Positions 25,640 through 32,814 of a DNA stretch of 48,047 nucleotides are shown piece after piece (position 1 is the stretch's first letter; each line of letters opens with the position of its first letter). The stretch is taken from assembly GCA_028280065.1 (NCBI GenBank), contig JANQMN010000098.1, forward strand, positions 1 to 48,047. The letters are read 5' to 3'. The notes beneath the pieces are model-generated. The model made no database searches, was not told the origin of the DNA, and saw only the letters and a list, made by a program, of their open reading frames with translations. The DNA is from Hahella sp. GTDB lineage: Bacteria; Pseudomonadota; Gammaproteobacteria; Pseudomonadales; Oleiphilaceae. The position numbers and the translations under genes are program-made.

Positions 25640-26527
25640 ATGTCGACCAACTCCCTTCCCTCCGCCGGCTTCATCACTCACTGGCAAGCGATTATTGTCT
25701 TGATTCTAGGTTTGGTGCTATCCAGTTTTGTGACATATCAAATGTCAATGCAAAGACAGCAGGAAATCACGCTGCAATTTCATCAGGATGCTCAGCATCT
25801 GGCCTCCCTGGTAGCGAACAAGCTTAACGAAATGCGACAACAGGCCCTGTTCGTCGGAAAACTATGGCCGGCAATTCTCGATCAGTCCGCCATAGGTGAA
25901 GCGACGGAACAATATGCAGGCCAAATAATGTCAGTCGAAATCATCTCCCTCGATGCCGGCCACTATCAACAGGTCCCGCTACCCGAATACTTGACCTGGC
26001 AGAGTAACGACAAACTCTTGGCCATGCCCGATGTCCATACCATGTTATCCAAGGCAACCGCCTTGCAGGAACTGGTTACCGGCCCGGTAACCCGAATAAA
26101 TTCTGTGGCGCCGGAGTACGCTGGCGAATTACGCTGGTATCTTCCGATGCAGGCCGAGCAAAGCAACTTCATCCTGGTGATTGGCTTTGCATTGCAGTCA
26201 GTTCTTGAGCCGATCAGCGAGGAGTTACAACATACAAAGCTTCAACTGGCGATCCACGATCTCGAGCAATTCTCCAGCACGGCGTTGTTGGCATTAGGGG
26301 TAAAGGATGATGCGCCGGAATTTACCGGCAACGAATGGCTCTTCAAGGATACGTTGGCGCTGGCGGAACGCCAATGGCTACTGCAAATCCAACCTACCTA
26401 CGCCTATTTGGCAGCGCGCAAAGATCTCACGGCAATTATCGTATTCGTCGCAGGCATGCTGATAAGCATCTTATCCGCGTTTATTTTGAGTCAACGAGCG
26501 CAGCAACTAGGTGCGATAGACAGTTAA
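25640..26527 (+). CDS. CHASE-like periplasmic sensor protein without output domain
   Basis: A 295-residue protein with TM1 (about residues 14-35), a periplasmic domain (about 40-260) and TM2 (about 262-284), ending only some 11 residues after the second helix. The opening helix QFHQDAQHLASLVANKLNE and the pre-TM2 stretch ending YLAARKDLTAIIVFVAGML resemble CHASE sensory domains. Those normally continue into GGDEF, kinase or EAL domains. No such domain follows in any frame, since the convergent AraC gene starts its stop region 6 bases later. It begins 26 bases after znuB and may share its transcript. It could be a truncated receptor or an autonomous small sensor. The function is unknown. Confidence 0.6.
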   Translation: MSTNSLPSAGFITHWQAIIVLILGLVLSSFVTYQMSMQRQQEITLQFHQDAQHLASLVANKLNEMRQQALFVGKLWPAILDQSAIGEATEQYAGQIMSVEIISLDAGHYQQVPLPEYLTWQSNDKLLAMPDVHTMLSKATALQELVTGPVTRINSVAPEYAGELRWYLPMQAEQSNFILVIGFALQSVLEPISEELQHTKLQLAIHDLEQFSSTALLALGVKDDAPEFTGNEWLFKDTLALAERQWLLQIQPTYAYLAARKDLTAIIVFVAGMLISILSAFILSQRAQQLGAIDS

Positions 26528-26533
26528 CGGCTT

Positions 26534-27541
26534 CTAGGCATCGCGTACTTCGTTCCGGTATTGGGCAGGGCTTTTGCCCGTCCAGCGCTTGAATGCGCGA
26601 CTGAATGCGCTCAGTTCGGAAAAACCCAGGAGAAAGGCGATCTCACTCAACGAATATTTGTTCTTTTCCAAATACTCCATGGCCTTGCCGCGTCTGACTT
26701 CTTCGACCAAATCCTGGAATGAGTGGCCTTCCTGCTTTAGTTTTCGATACAGCGTATGCCGGGACATATTCAGCTTTTCCGCAACTTTTTCCGCGTCGAA
26801 ATCGCCTCTGGAAAGCCGTTTCAGCAGTATGGTTTTTACTCTGTGGCTAACCCCTCTGCGCAGGTCGAGTTTTTGCAACAGGGCTTCGACCTGGCGAGTC
26901 AACGCCTGATGCAAATAAGGATTACGATGCGGCAGCTCGAAACCTAAAAAATCCGTATGAAAGGATACAAAGCAATAAGATTTGGAAAACTCGACCGGAC
27001 ATTGAAAAATACGCTCATATTCATCGCCGTAACGGGGCTTGCGATGGGAAAATCCAACTCTGACGAGAAAAATCTTTTCACTCACATAGCGCCGGGCGCG
27101 GGTGATCGATAACGCCAGCATCCGCTCCATGTTGGACTTATTGTAGTGTTCCGCTTCGCAATGATACTCCACGATGGCTTCTTCGCCTTCAATCCGAAAC
27201 GCTGTCACCACGCCTTCATTCACTAGATGCGATAAGCGAACATACTGGCGTAGCGCCTGTTCCAACGTATGGTTGTTGTAAACAATATGGCCGAACACGC
27301 CCATCCGGGAAGAATCCAGGAACTCGCCGACATGTAGCCCGACGGCGGGGTCCTCCAGCCGTTGAGAAGCCAACTCCCAAAGGCGGTTAAAGCTCGCCAG
27401 AGATACCCGTACATTCTGATCCCCTAGCGCATCGAGGTTAAGCTGCTCCTGCTTTAGAAATTCGTCAACCTTTGCGCCTCTGTCCAGCATCCAATAGCAC
27501 AATGCCCTGACAGAGGAACCGGCAACCGTTGGTTGGTCCAT
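26534..27541 (-). CDS. AraC-family transcriptional regulator
   Basis: A 335-residue regulator. An N-terminal Arabinose_bd-type sensor region (about residues 20-205) contains VGLHVGEFLDSSRMGVFGHI. It is followed by a C-terminal pair of helix-turn-helix motifs (about 235-333): SRGDFDAEKVAEKLNMSRHT, then YSLSEIAFLLGFSELSAFSR and FKRWTGKSPAQYR, the AraC signature. The overall plan is that of the OruR/GbdR-like one-component regulators common in pseudomonads. No target can be named. It is convergent with the CHASE-like gene and transcribed away from the 33-residue protein gene. Confidence 0.88.
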   Translation of the reverse strand: MDQPTVAGSSVRALCYWMLDRGAKVDEFLKQEQLNLDALGDQNVRVSLASFNRLWELASQRLEDPAVGLHVGEFLDSSRMGVFGHIVYNNHTLEQALRQYVRLSHLVNEGVVTAFRIEGEEAIVEYHCEAEHYNKSNMERMLALSITRARRYVSEKIFLVRVGFSHRKPRYGDEYERIFQCPVEFSKSYCFVSFHTDFLGFELPHRNPYLHQALTRQVEALLQKLDLRRGVSHRVKTILLKRLSRGDFDAEKVAEKLNMSRHTLYRKLKQEGHSFQDLVEEVRRGKAMEYLEKNKYSLSEIAFLLGFSELSAFSRAFKRWTGKSPAQYRNEVRDA

Positions 27542-27690
27542 AAAAAATACTCGATGAAAGCCCGCTTGTTATATCGGCAGAAGGTTCGGCAGCAAAGCCT
27601 TTCGCCCCCAAATTATTGCGTAAGTTATTATTTTCAAACCCGCTAGTTATTGTTTTTAAAAGTTACTATTAACGGCTAACTACCATGATA

Positions 27691-27718
27691 GCGCTCCTGT
27701 TTGCGAAAGCAAACGCGC
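27691..27718. other. Stem-loop with GNRA tetraloop
   Basis: A 6-bp stem pairs 27699-27704 with 27709-27714 around the loop GAAA, a classical stable RNA tetraloop. Outer GCGC segments (27691-27694 and 27715-27718) can extend it across a four-base bulge. The gap 27542-27906 otherwise holds only the operator below. The loop reads GAAA only on the plus strand, so an RNA role would imply plus-strand transcription upstream of 27824. Confidence 0.35.
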
Positions 27719-27823
27719 CGGTCGAGAGATTGCTCCAGGTCGTCAGACGGTTAATTTTGCAACAAACGGTCAAACACTTAACACAAGAGGTCAAGCTGAA
27801 TTTCTGTCGCTTGTTTACACTAC

Positions 27824-27845
27824 TTGACGTGGATCAATATTGATC
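27824..27845. promoter_or_regulatory. FNR/ANR-like operator overlapping a second palindrome
   Basis: TTGACGTGGATCAA (27824-27837) matches the FNR/ANR consensus TTGAT-N4-ATCAA at nine of ten positions. Its right half is shared with a perfect 14-base palindrome GATCAATATTGATC (27832-27845). The centre lies about 76 bases before the start codon of the 33-residue protein, a reasonable place for an activated promoter with a short leader. No clear -10 box was identified. Confidence 0.5.
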
Positions 27846-27906
27846 GCAAAGATTTCTTTAGGCCTTTGAGAAAACTCACAGGTTAATGATTTTGGGAGGA
27901 AGCAAC

Positions 27907-28008
27907 ATGGCATACGATGATAGCTGGAAAATTATTCCTCAGGATGAACAGGAACAGGCCAATTTGAAGGCCCTCGAAGAATACTTGAACAGCATGTACT
28001 ACCGCTAA
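27907..28008 (+). CDS. 33-residue acidic small protein, unknown function
   Basis: A small open frame reading MAYDDSWKIIPQ to LEEYLNSMYYR, acidic and aromatic, with no signal or membrane segment. Evidence that it is real: a strong ribosome binding site GGGAGG 7 bases before the ATG, an FNR/ANR-like operator upstream, and a textbook terminator 36 bases after the stop. It stands alone between a leftward regulator and a rightward SIMPL gene. No family was recognised. The helix-forming middle (EQEQANLKALEEYL) suggests a short amphipathic helix. It could be a regulatory peptide, a partner subunit or a precursor peptide. Confidence 0.65.
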   Translation: MAYDDSWKIIPQDEQEQANLKALEEYLNSMYYR

Positions 28009-28043
28009 TTCCCATCAAGCTCCAGCCTGATGAAAGTGCATTT

Positions 28044-28067
28044 GCCGCGTTAATTCGCGGCTTTTTT
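28044..28067 (+). terminator. Rho-independent terminator of the 33-residue protein gene
   Basis: A perfect GC stem GCCGCG/CGCGGC (28044-28049 with 28056-28061), a 6-base loop TTAATT, and six T residues at 28062-28067. It ends transcription before the SIMPL gene, so that gene needs its own promoter in 28068-28174. Confidence 0.9.
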
Positions 28068-28174
28068 GTATCTGGCTACCGAAACTCCCAGAGTTTACAG
28101 TTTATTTACTTTTCGCCATATCCACCCAATGGTATCGTTTTTCGAATCAGCCGCGATTCAAGAAAGGATCCCAA

Positions 28175-28861
28175 ATGCGTTACTTACTTTTGTCCGCCCT
28201 GCTCCTGGTAGGCGTCAGTACCCATGCCCACGATGCCCAACCTGTTATCTACAATAAAGTTCACCTGTCCGCCAAGGCCAGCAGCGAAGTCGAAAACGAC
28301 ACCCTGATTGTGCATTTGTTCGCCAGAGCTAGGGATCTCTCAGCCGGCAACGCCGGGGATAAGGTGAACAGGGACATGCAATGGGCACTGGGGCAACTCC
28401 CCAAAGACAATGAGCTCAAGCGCCGAACGTTAAATTATCGAACCCACCCTCAATACAAAGATCAACGCATTATCAGTTGGCAGGTCGAACAGGGCTTGCG
28501 GCTGGAATCCGCCGATATCAAAATGCTGGCCCAACTCACCGGGCAACTGCAAGAGCGTTTGCACGTGCAGGGAATGCAGTTCGATATTTCTCCGGATAAA
28601 CGCAACAGCCAGGAAAACGACCTTATCGCCGCCGCATTGGCCCGCTTTGAAGACCGCGCCCGGGTGGTCAGCTCAGCCATGGGCTTCGGGCAATACAAGG
28701 TGATCAACCTTCATCTCAATAGTAACGATCATTTTCGCCCACAACCTCGGATGGAAATGATGGCGCGGTCCAGTCTCGCCAGCCCTGCACCACCCGCCGT
28801 GGAAGCGGGATCACAAACCCTGGTGGTCCAGGTGGCGGGGGAAATTGAATTATTGCGCTAG
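28175..28861 (+). CDS. SIMPL (DUF541) domain periplasmic protein
   Basis: A 228-residue protein with a signal peptide (about residues 1-18, ending THAHD). The mature part fits the SIMPL/DUF541 fold: VHLSAKASSEVENDTLIVHL at the start, LKRRTLNYRTHPQYKDQRI, a YKV-type strand with VINLHLNS, and the final strand LVVQVAGEIELL. Family members are exported proteins linked to stress or envelope functions without an agreed activity. The ribosome binding site is AAGG 7 bases upstream. It is convergent with folE, with only 10 bases between the stops. Confidence 0.82.
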   Translation: MRYLLLSALLLVGVSTHAHDAQPVIYNKVHLSAKASSEVENDTLIVHLFARARDLSAGNAGDKVNRDMQWALGQLPKDNELKRRTLNYRTHPQYKDQRIISWQVEQGLRLESADIKMLAQLTGQLQERLHVQGMQFDISPDKRNSQENDLIAAALARFEDRARVVSSAMGFGQYKVINLHLNSNDHFRPQPRMEMMARSSLASPAPPAVEAGSQTLVVQVAGEIELLR

Positions 28862-28871
28862 ACGATAACTG

Positions 28872-29441
28872 CTAAAAACTGAATCCCTTGGCATGCACCA
28901 GGTTTAAAAATTCGTTTCTGGTTGCGGTGTTGGCGCGCATGGATCCCAACATGACGGATGACATCATTTGGGAGTTTTGCTTTTCCACACCGCGCATCAT
29001 CATGCACATATGCCGGGCTTCAATAATCACCCCGACGCCCTGCGCTTGAGTCACCTTGAGCACGGCCTCGGCGATTTGCTTGGTCAGATTTTCTTGAATC
29101 TGCAGACGTCGGGCATACATATCGACAATGCGGGCAAACTTGGACAAGCCAAGCACTTTGCCACTGGGAATATAACCGATATGGCAGCGGCCGATAAAAG
29201 GTAACAGATGATGCTCGCACAGCGAATAGAGTTCTATGTCACGGATGAGGACCATTTCATCGGTATCCGAACGAAAAATTGCCCCGTTTACAATATCTTC
29301 AAGGTCCTCTTGATAACCCTTGCATAAAAACTGCATCGCCTTCGCAGCGCGCTCCGGGGTCTTGGCCAGGCCCTCCCTTTCCGGGTTTTCTCCTAGCTGC
29401 TCGATAATGGCTTTGAAATGTTCAGCCAAACTTTCTGTCAT
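28872..29441 (-). CDS. folE: GTP cyclohydrolase I
   Basis: A 189-residue enzyme that converts GTP to 7,8-dihydroneopterin triphosphate, the entry to folate and monapterin pathways. Signatures are [20 protein letters not shown] with the Cys-His zinc ligands and GLSKFARIV. Further on are [13 protein letters not shown] and [11 protein letters not shown] with the second zinc Cys. ATG 29441 has GGGGA 5 bases upstream. It starts just 12 bases after the folM stop, so both are made from one message. Pairing with folM suggests tetrahydromonapterin synthesis. Confidence 0.96.
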   Translation of the reverse strand: MTESLAEHFKAIIEQLGENPEREGLAKTPERAAKAMQFLCKGYQEDLEDIVNGAIFRSDTDEMVLIRDIELYSLCEHHLLPFIGRCHIGYIPSGKVLGLSKFARIVDMYARRLQIQENLTKQIAEAVLKVTQAQGVGVIIEARHMCMMMRGVEKQNSQMMSSVMLGSMRANTATRNEFLNLVHAKGFSF

Positions 29442-29453
29442 CAATGTCCCCAA

Positions 29454-30182
29454 CTAACGAATATGTCGACCGCCGTCGAGCTTTAGCTCTCGGCCGGTCA
29501 TGTAGGCATTATCCAAGATAAACTCCAGCGCCTGATATACCACCTCCGGTCCCGGTTCGATCCCGATGGGTGACTTGTGCAAGGTTCTTGCCCGGTATTC
29601 TTCGGTATCGCCTTCGTTAAACATCAACAGCGAAGGCGCAATAGCGTTCACTTTTATATGCGGTGCATAACGCTTGGCAAAACTGCGGGTCATGTTATCC
29701 AGGCCTGCCTTTGAAGCGGCATAGGCGATATGGTTATCGCTACCTTTCTCAACCACGTAATCGGTGACATGAATAATATCGGCCCACGCCTGTCGGCCAT
29801 CCAGCAGCAGCTCCCGGCAATTCAGGTTAATTAGATAAGGAGCCATCATATGTACCTGCATCATCGCCTGCATGACGGATACATGATCCACCTGGGTGTT
29901 CACATCCCGCAGCCAAGCCGATGCATTATGCACAATCGCACGCAAAGGGCCAACACTGCCGTGGAGCTGCCGGATCAAATGATCGATATCTTGCTGCCGG
30001 TTGAAGTCCGCCTGAATACAGGTCACACCAAGCGCCCGGAGTTCATCAATGACAGGCCGGTGGGTCCGGTAGGTGATGACCACCCGTTCGCCTTGTTCAA
30101 CCAACCGATGCAGGCAGTGAAGTCCCACTCGCTGTGCCGCCCCGGTAAAAAAAATTGCGCCATTCGTTGTCCACTTCACCAA
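29454..30182 (-). CDS. folM: FolM, dihydromonapterin reductase (SDR family)
   Basis: A 242-residue short-chain dehydrogenase. The NADPH-binding motif FFTGAAQRVGLHCL is near residue 12, VHNASAWL is the N-A-S strand, and YAASKAG carries the catalytic Tyr-x3-Lys. The QRVG form of the cofactor loop and the folE partner point to FolM, which reduces dihydromonapterin. The frame opens with TTG 30182 followed by GTG 30179, and either can be the start; an upstream ATG is out of frame. Operon order is folM-folE on the minus strand. Confidence 0.87.
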   Translation of the reverse strand: MVKWTTNGAIFFTGAAQRVGLHCLHRLVEQGERVVITYRTHRPVIDELRALGVTCIQADFNRQQDIDHLIRQLHGSVGPLRAIVHNASAWLRDVNTQVDHVSVMQAMMQVHMMAPYLINLNCRELLLDGRQAWADIIHVTDYVVEKGSDNHIAYAASKAGLDNMTRSFAKRYAPHIKVNAIAPSLLMFNEGDTEEYRARTLHKSPIGIEPGPEVVYQALEFILDNAYMTGRELKLDGGRHIR

Positions 30183-30308
30183 ATCACCATATTCCTGCCT
30201 AGACCACCTTCTTTAACTTACTATGAGTCTCACGCTAAGACCAAGCTAATTCGACCTTCTACGCAAAGAAGGGTCAAAAAGTTTACTACCGGCGCTAACT
30301 GTTGCCTG

Positions 30309-30455
30309 CTATCCCAGGGTAGGAATGACGATTCGTTCAAACCGCTTTGAGCAATTGAAAAACCCTGCATAGCCAACATATATGCTCATCAAAAACCATT
30401 TTTTGAGCGCTTTTTGAGGCGTTGTGAGACCGGTTTGTTTTAGCGAAGGTACCAT
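30309..30455 (-). pseudogene. N-terminal remnant of a GlpT/UhpT-like MFS antiporter
   Basis: A 48-residue frame from ATG 30455, with GAGGG 7 bases upstream, stopping at 30309. The stretch WFLMSIYVGYAGFFNCSKRF with a following IVIPTL matches the first membrane helix of organophosphate:phosphate antiporters, where the pattern is GYA-x-[FY][FY]-x3-K-x-F and a Pro-x-Leu. A full protein would be about 440 residues, and nothing of the rest is seen in any frame. It is divergent from the cbpA remnant, 58 bases away. The match is short, so this is a tentative call. Confidence 0.4.
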
Positions 30456-30513
30456 TTCACAACCCTCTAGGTAATTCGCAGTCTCGTAGCTAAACTGAAG
30501 GTAGATTAGAAAG

Positions 30514-30916
30514 GTGGAATACAAAGACTACTACAAAATTCTGGAAGTACCTGAAGACGCAGTGCCAGACGATATTAAAAAAGCTTACCGAGTTCGCGCC
30601 GCATCCGGTTTTTACCGTGGAAAATCGAAATTTACCGCTAACGCTGCCCATAACGCCCTGGGAGGCAGTGTTAGGTGCTCAGATTACCATTCCTATCATT
30701 GGCGGAAAGGTTAATCTCACGATTCCCAAAGGCGCAACCAGCGGCCAAAAACTGCGGTTGAAAGGGAAAGGGTTGCCGGGCAAGGTAGCGGGAGATCAAA
30801 TCGTTACGCTGAAAATCGATATTCCTGCACAACACAGCGCAACGGCTGAGTAGCTATATCGACAACTGGCAAAAGTTGAAGCGGAATTTAATCCACGCGA
30901 AAAAATCGGCATTTAG
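30514..30916 (+). pseudogene. cbpA/dnaJ-like gene, internally deleted
   Basis: The frame opens (GTG 30514) with a true J-domain start EYKDYYKILEVPEDA and IKKAYR. It then jumps directly, with a frame change near 30600-30620, into the C-terminal peptide-binding domain of CbpA. That part has LPLTLPITPWEAVLGAQITI, GKVNLTIPKGATSGQKLRLK and GKGLPG. A TAG at 30851-30853 interrupts it, after which LYRQLAKVEAEFNPREKIGI continues in frame to 30916. An intact CbpA has about 300 residues; here the HPD-containing half of the J domain and the first beta domain are gone. A deletion, a frameshift and a nonsense change together show decay. Confidence 0.85.
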
Positions 30917-30926
30917 GAAGGATGAA

Positions 30927-31127
30927 CTACGCGCAGTTGGACTTCCACAGACTATTCGGCTGCTCTTCCAGTAGATCGGACCGGCGCCGTCCCGGACACT
31001 GACGGCGGTCATCCGCATCTATCTCAAAGCGAAATTCCTGTCGCCGTTCGGGATTCTGCCGGCGATCAACCTTACGACGTTCCGGGCCAAGGTAATTGGC
31101 TTCGACACCAGTGAACCTGTCAGACAT
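30927..31127 (-). CDS. Small arginine-rich protein with repeated RR motifs
   Basis: A 66-residue protein from ATG 31127, with a G-rich ribosome binding site at 6 bases. Residues about 13-47 hold a ladder of short units: PERR, DRR, PERR, then FRFEIDA, DDRR and PGRRRSD. Similar short, cytosolic, RR-repeat proteins occur in pseudomonads and related marine bacteria, without known function. The pattern suggests binding to a polyanion such as nucleic acid or phospholipid, which is inference only. It faces the cbpA remnant, 10 bases away. Confidence 0.6.
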   Translation of the reverse strand: MSDRFTGVEANYLGPERRKVDRRQNPERRQEFRFEIDADDRRQCPGRRRSDLLEEQPNSLWKSNCA

Positions 31128-31338
31128 GGTCATCCCCCCTTTCAACTGCTTTAATTTTAAGCATAGGCAAAAAAAAGAAATTTTGCTTACAGAGTCTAAA
31201 ATTAATAGTGTGCAGTTTCGGTACCGGTTTTCTGGATATTCTCTGCCGGATCCCGGGCTCGGTCGGTTCGAATCAAGCCTCCAGGCCGCCCAAGCTGACG
31301 AGTCTTCCCCGTATAATAAAAAGTAATAACTGAAAGAA

Positions 31339-32814
31339 ATGACACAAGCCGTTTTTACTCAGGGGTCAACCCTAAAACACATTATCGTCATGACCATGTC
31401 CAGCACGGTCGGCCTCCTGAGTTTATTTTTTGTCGATTTGGTGGACATGTATTTCCTCAGTCTGCTTGGCCAAAAGGAGCTTGCGGCAGCGGTTGGATTT
31501 TCCGGCACCCTGCTTTTCTTCATGATCGCCATCTGCATCGCCGCGTCGATCGCGATGGGCGCAAAAGTATCCCAGTCCTTGGGTCAACAGGATAAGCAAA
31601 GAGCAAGAGAGTATTGTGTTCACATATTAATTTTTGCCTGCATTCTGACAACCATGATCAGCATTCCGGTGTGGATTGGCGCTGAATCGCTGCTGGCCTT
31701 TCTAGGCGCCGAAGACGAAACACTCTCGCTTGCACTGGAATACACCCACATCCTGCTACCCTCAACGCCAATTCTCGCCATGGCGATGGGATTGGCCGGA
31801 GCTCTCAGAGCGGCCGGAGATGCGAAACGTTCGATGCTGGCCATTACCGGCGGCGGCATTCTCAATGCGGTACTGGACCCCATACTTATTTTTACTCTGG
31901 AGATGGGAATTGCCGGCGCTGCCTGGGCCTCTTTCCTAGCCCGTTGCGGGATTCTGGTTATCGCGGGATATTACATCCTGCAACGCCATCAGCTTCTCAC
32001 CCGGCCGACTTTAGCTGGCTGGAGCCGGGATATCGGCCCCATTTTCAGTGTTGCCGGCCCGGCAATGTTGACCAATCTCGCTACGCCAATCGGTGGCAGC
32101 TATGTCACAAAAAGCATGGCGGAGTCCGGCGATGGCGCCGTTGCCGGGGCCGCGATTATCGGCCGCCTGGTCCCTGTGGCGTTTTGCGGGCTATTCGCCT
32201 TGTCCGGCGCGGTAGGCCCCATCATTGGCCAGAACATGGGAGCCGAGGACTACCGCCGGGTCAGGCAAGTGCTGATCGATGCGATGCGATTTACCGCATG
32301 CTATGTTGCCGTGGTCTGGTTACTACTCTATCTTCTGCAAAATTTAGTCATTCAAGCGTTCGACGCGGGGCCGGAAGCCGCTGAATTAATCCAAAACTAC
32401 TGCTTATGGATTGCGCCGGGATTCTTTTTCAACGGCCTGTTGTTTGTCGCCAATGCTTCTTTTAACAATATGAATGCCGCCTACTTGGCAACCTGTTTCA
32501 ACTTTGCCCGATCCCTACTGGGCACAATCCCTGGCGTCTTTCTGTTTTCTTACTGGTTTGGCGCGGTGGGTGTACTGGTCGGTGAAATAGCCGGCGCGTT
32601 GATATTCGGCACCCTGGCATTTTGGATGGCGCTGCGGAAAGTACCGGAGTCGGCGCCCGTAGAAAAAGAACCCCCTGGCGGAGGAGAGTTAATGCAGGAA
32701 TCAACCGCCTGCCAATGGACCTATTGCTCTGACAAAAGTGCGATCGGCCAGCAGGTCATCGAAACGGTCGAAGCCGCAAAAAGCCCATCGACTTCTCTGG
32801 AGAAATCGCTATGA
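31339..32814 (+). CDS. MATE family efflux transporter
   Basis: A 491-residue exporter of the multidrug and toxic compound extrusion family, expected to expel cationic or organic compounds by Na+ or H+ antiport. About twelve hydrophobic segments fall in two homologous halves: LFFVDLVDMYFLSLLGQKEL and LAGALRAAGDAKRSM in the first half, FALSGAVGPIIGQNMGAEDY in the second. A hydrophilic C-terminal tail of about 55 residues (after LRKVPES) is longer than usual. The end overlaps the next gene by four bases, so the two are co-translated. The substrate is not indicated. Confidence 0.9.
   Translation: MTQAVFTQGSTLKHIIVMTMSSTVGLLSLFFVDLVDMYFLSLLGQKELAAAVGFSGTLLFFMIAICIAASIAMGAKVSQSLGQQDKQRAREYCVHILIFACILTTMISIPVWIGAESLLAFLGAEDETLSLALEYTHILLPSTPILAMAMGLAGALRAAGDAKRSMLAITGGGILNAVLDPILIFTLEMGIAGAAWASFLARCGILVIAGYYILQRHQLLTRPTLAGWSRDIGPIFSVAGPAMLTNLATPIGGSYVTKSMAESGDGAVAGAAIIGRLVPVAFCGLFALSGAVGPIIGQNMGAEDYRRVRQVLIDAMRFTACYVAVVWLLLYLLQNLVIQAFDAGPEAAELIQNYCLWIAPGFFFNGLLFVANASFNNMNAAYLATCFNFARSLLGTIPGVFLFSYWFGAVGVLVGEIAGALIFGTLAFWMALRKVPESAPVEKEPPGGGELMQESTACQWTYCSDKSAIGQQVIETVEAAKSPSTSLEKSL

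Noticed and set aside
31255-31290. GGTTCGAATC, resembling a tRNA T-loop
   Set aside because: The flanking bases do not form a T-stem, and no acceptor, D or anticodon arm fits around it.
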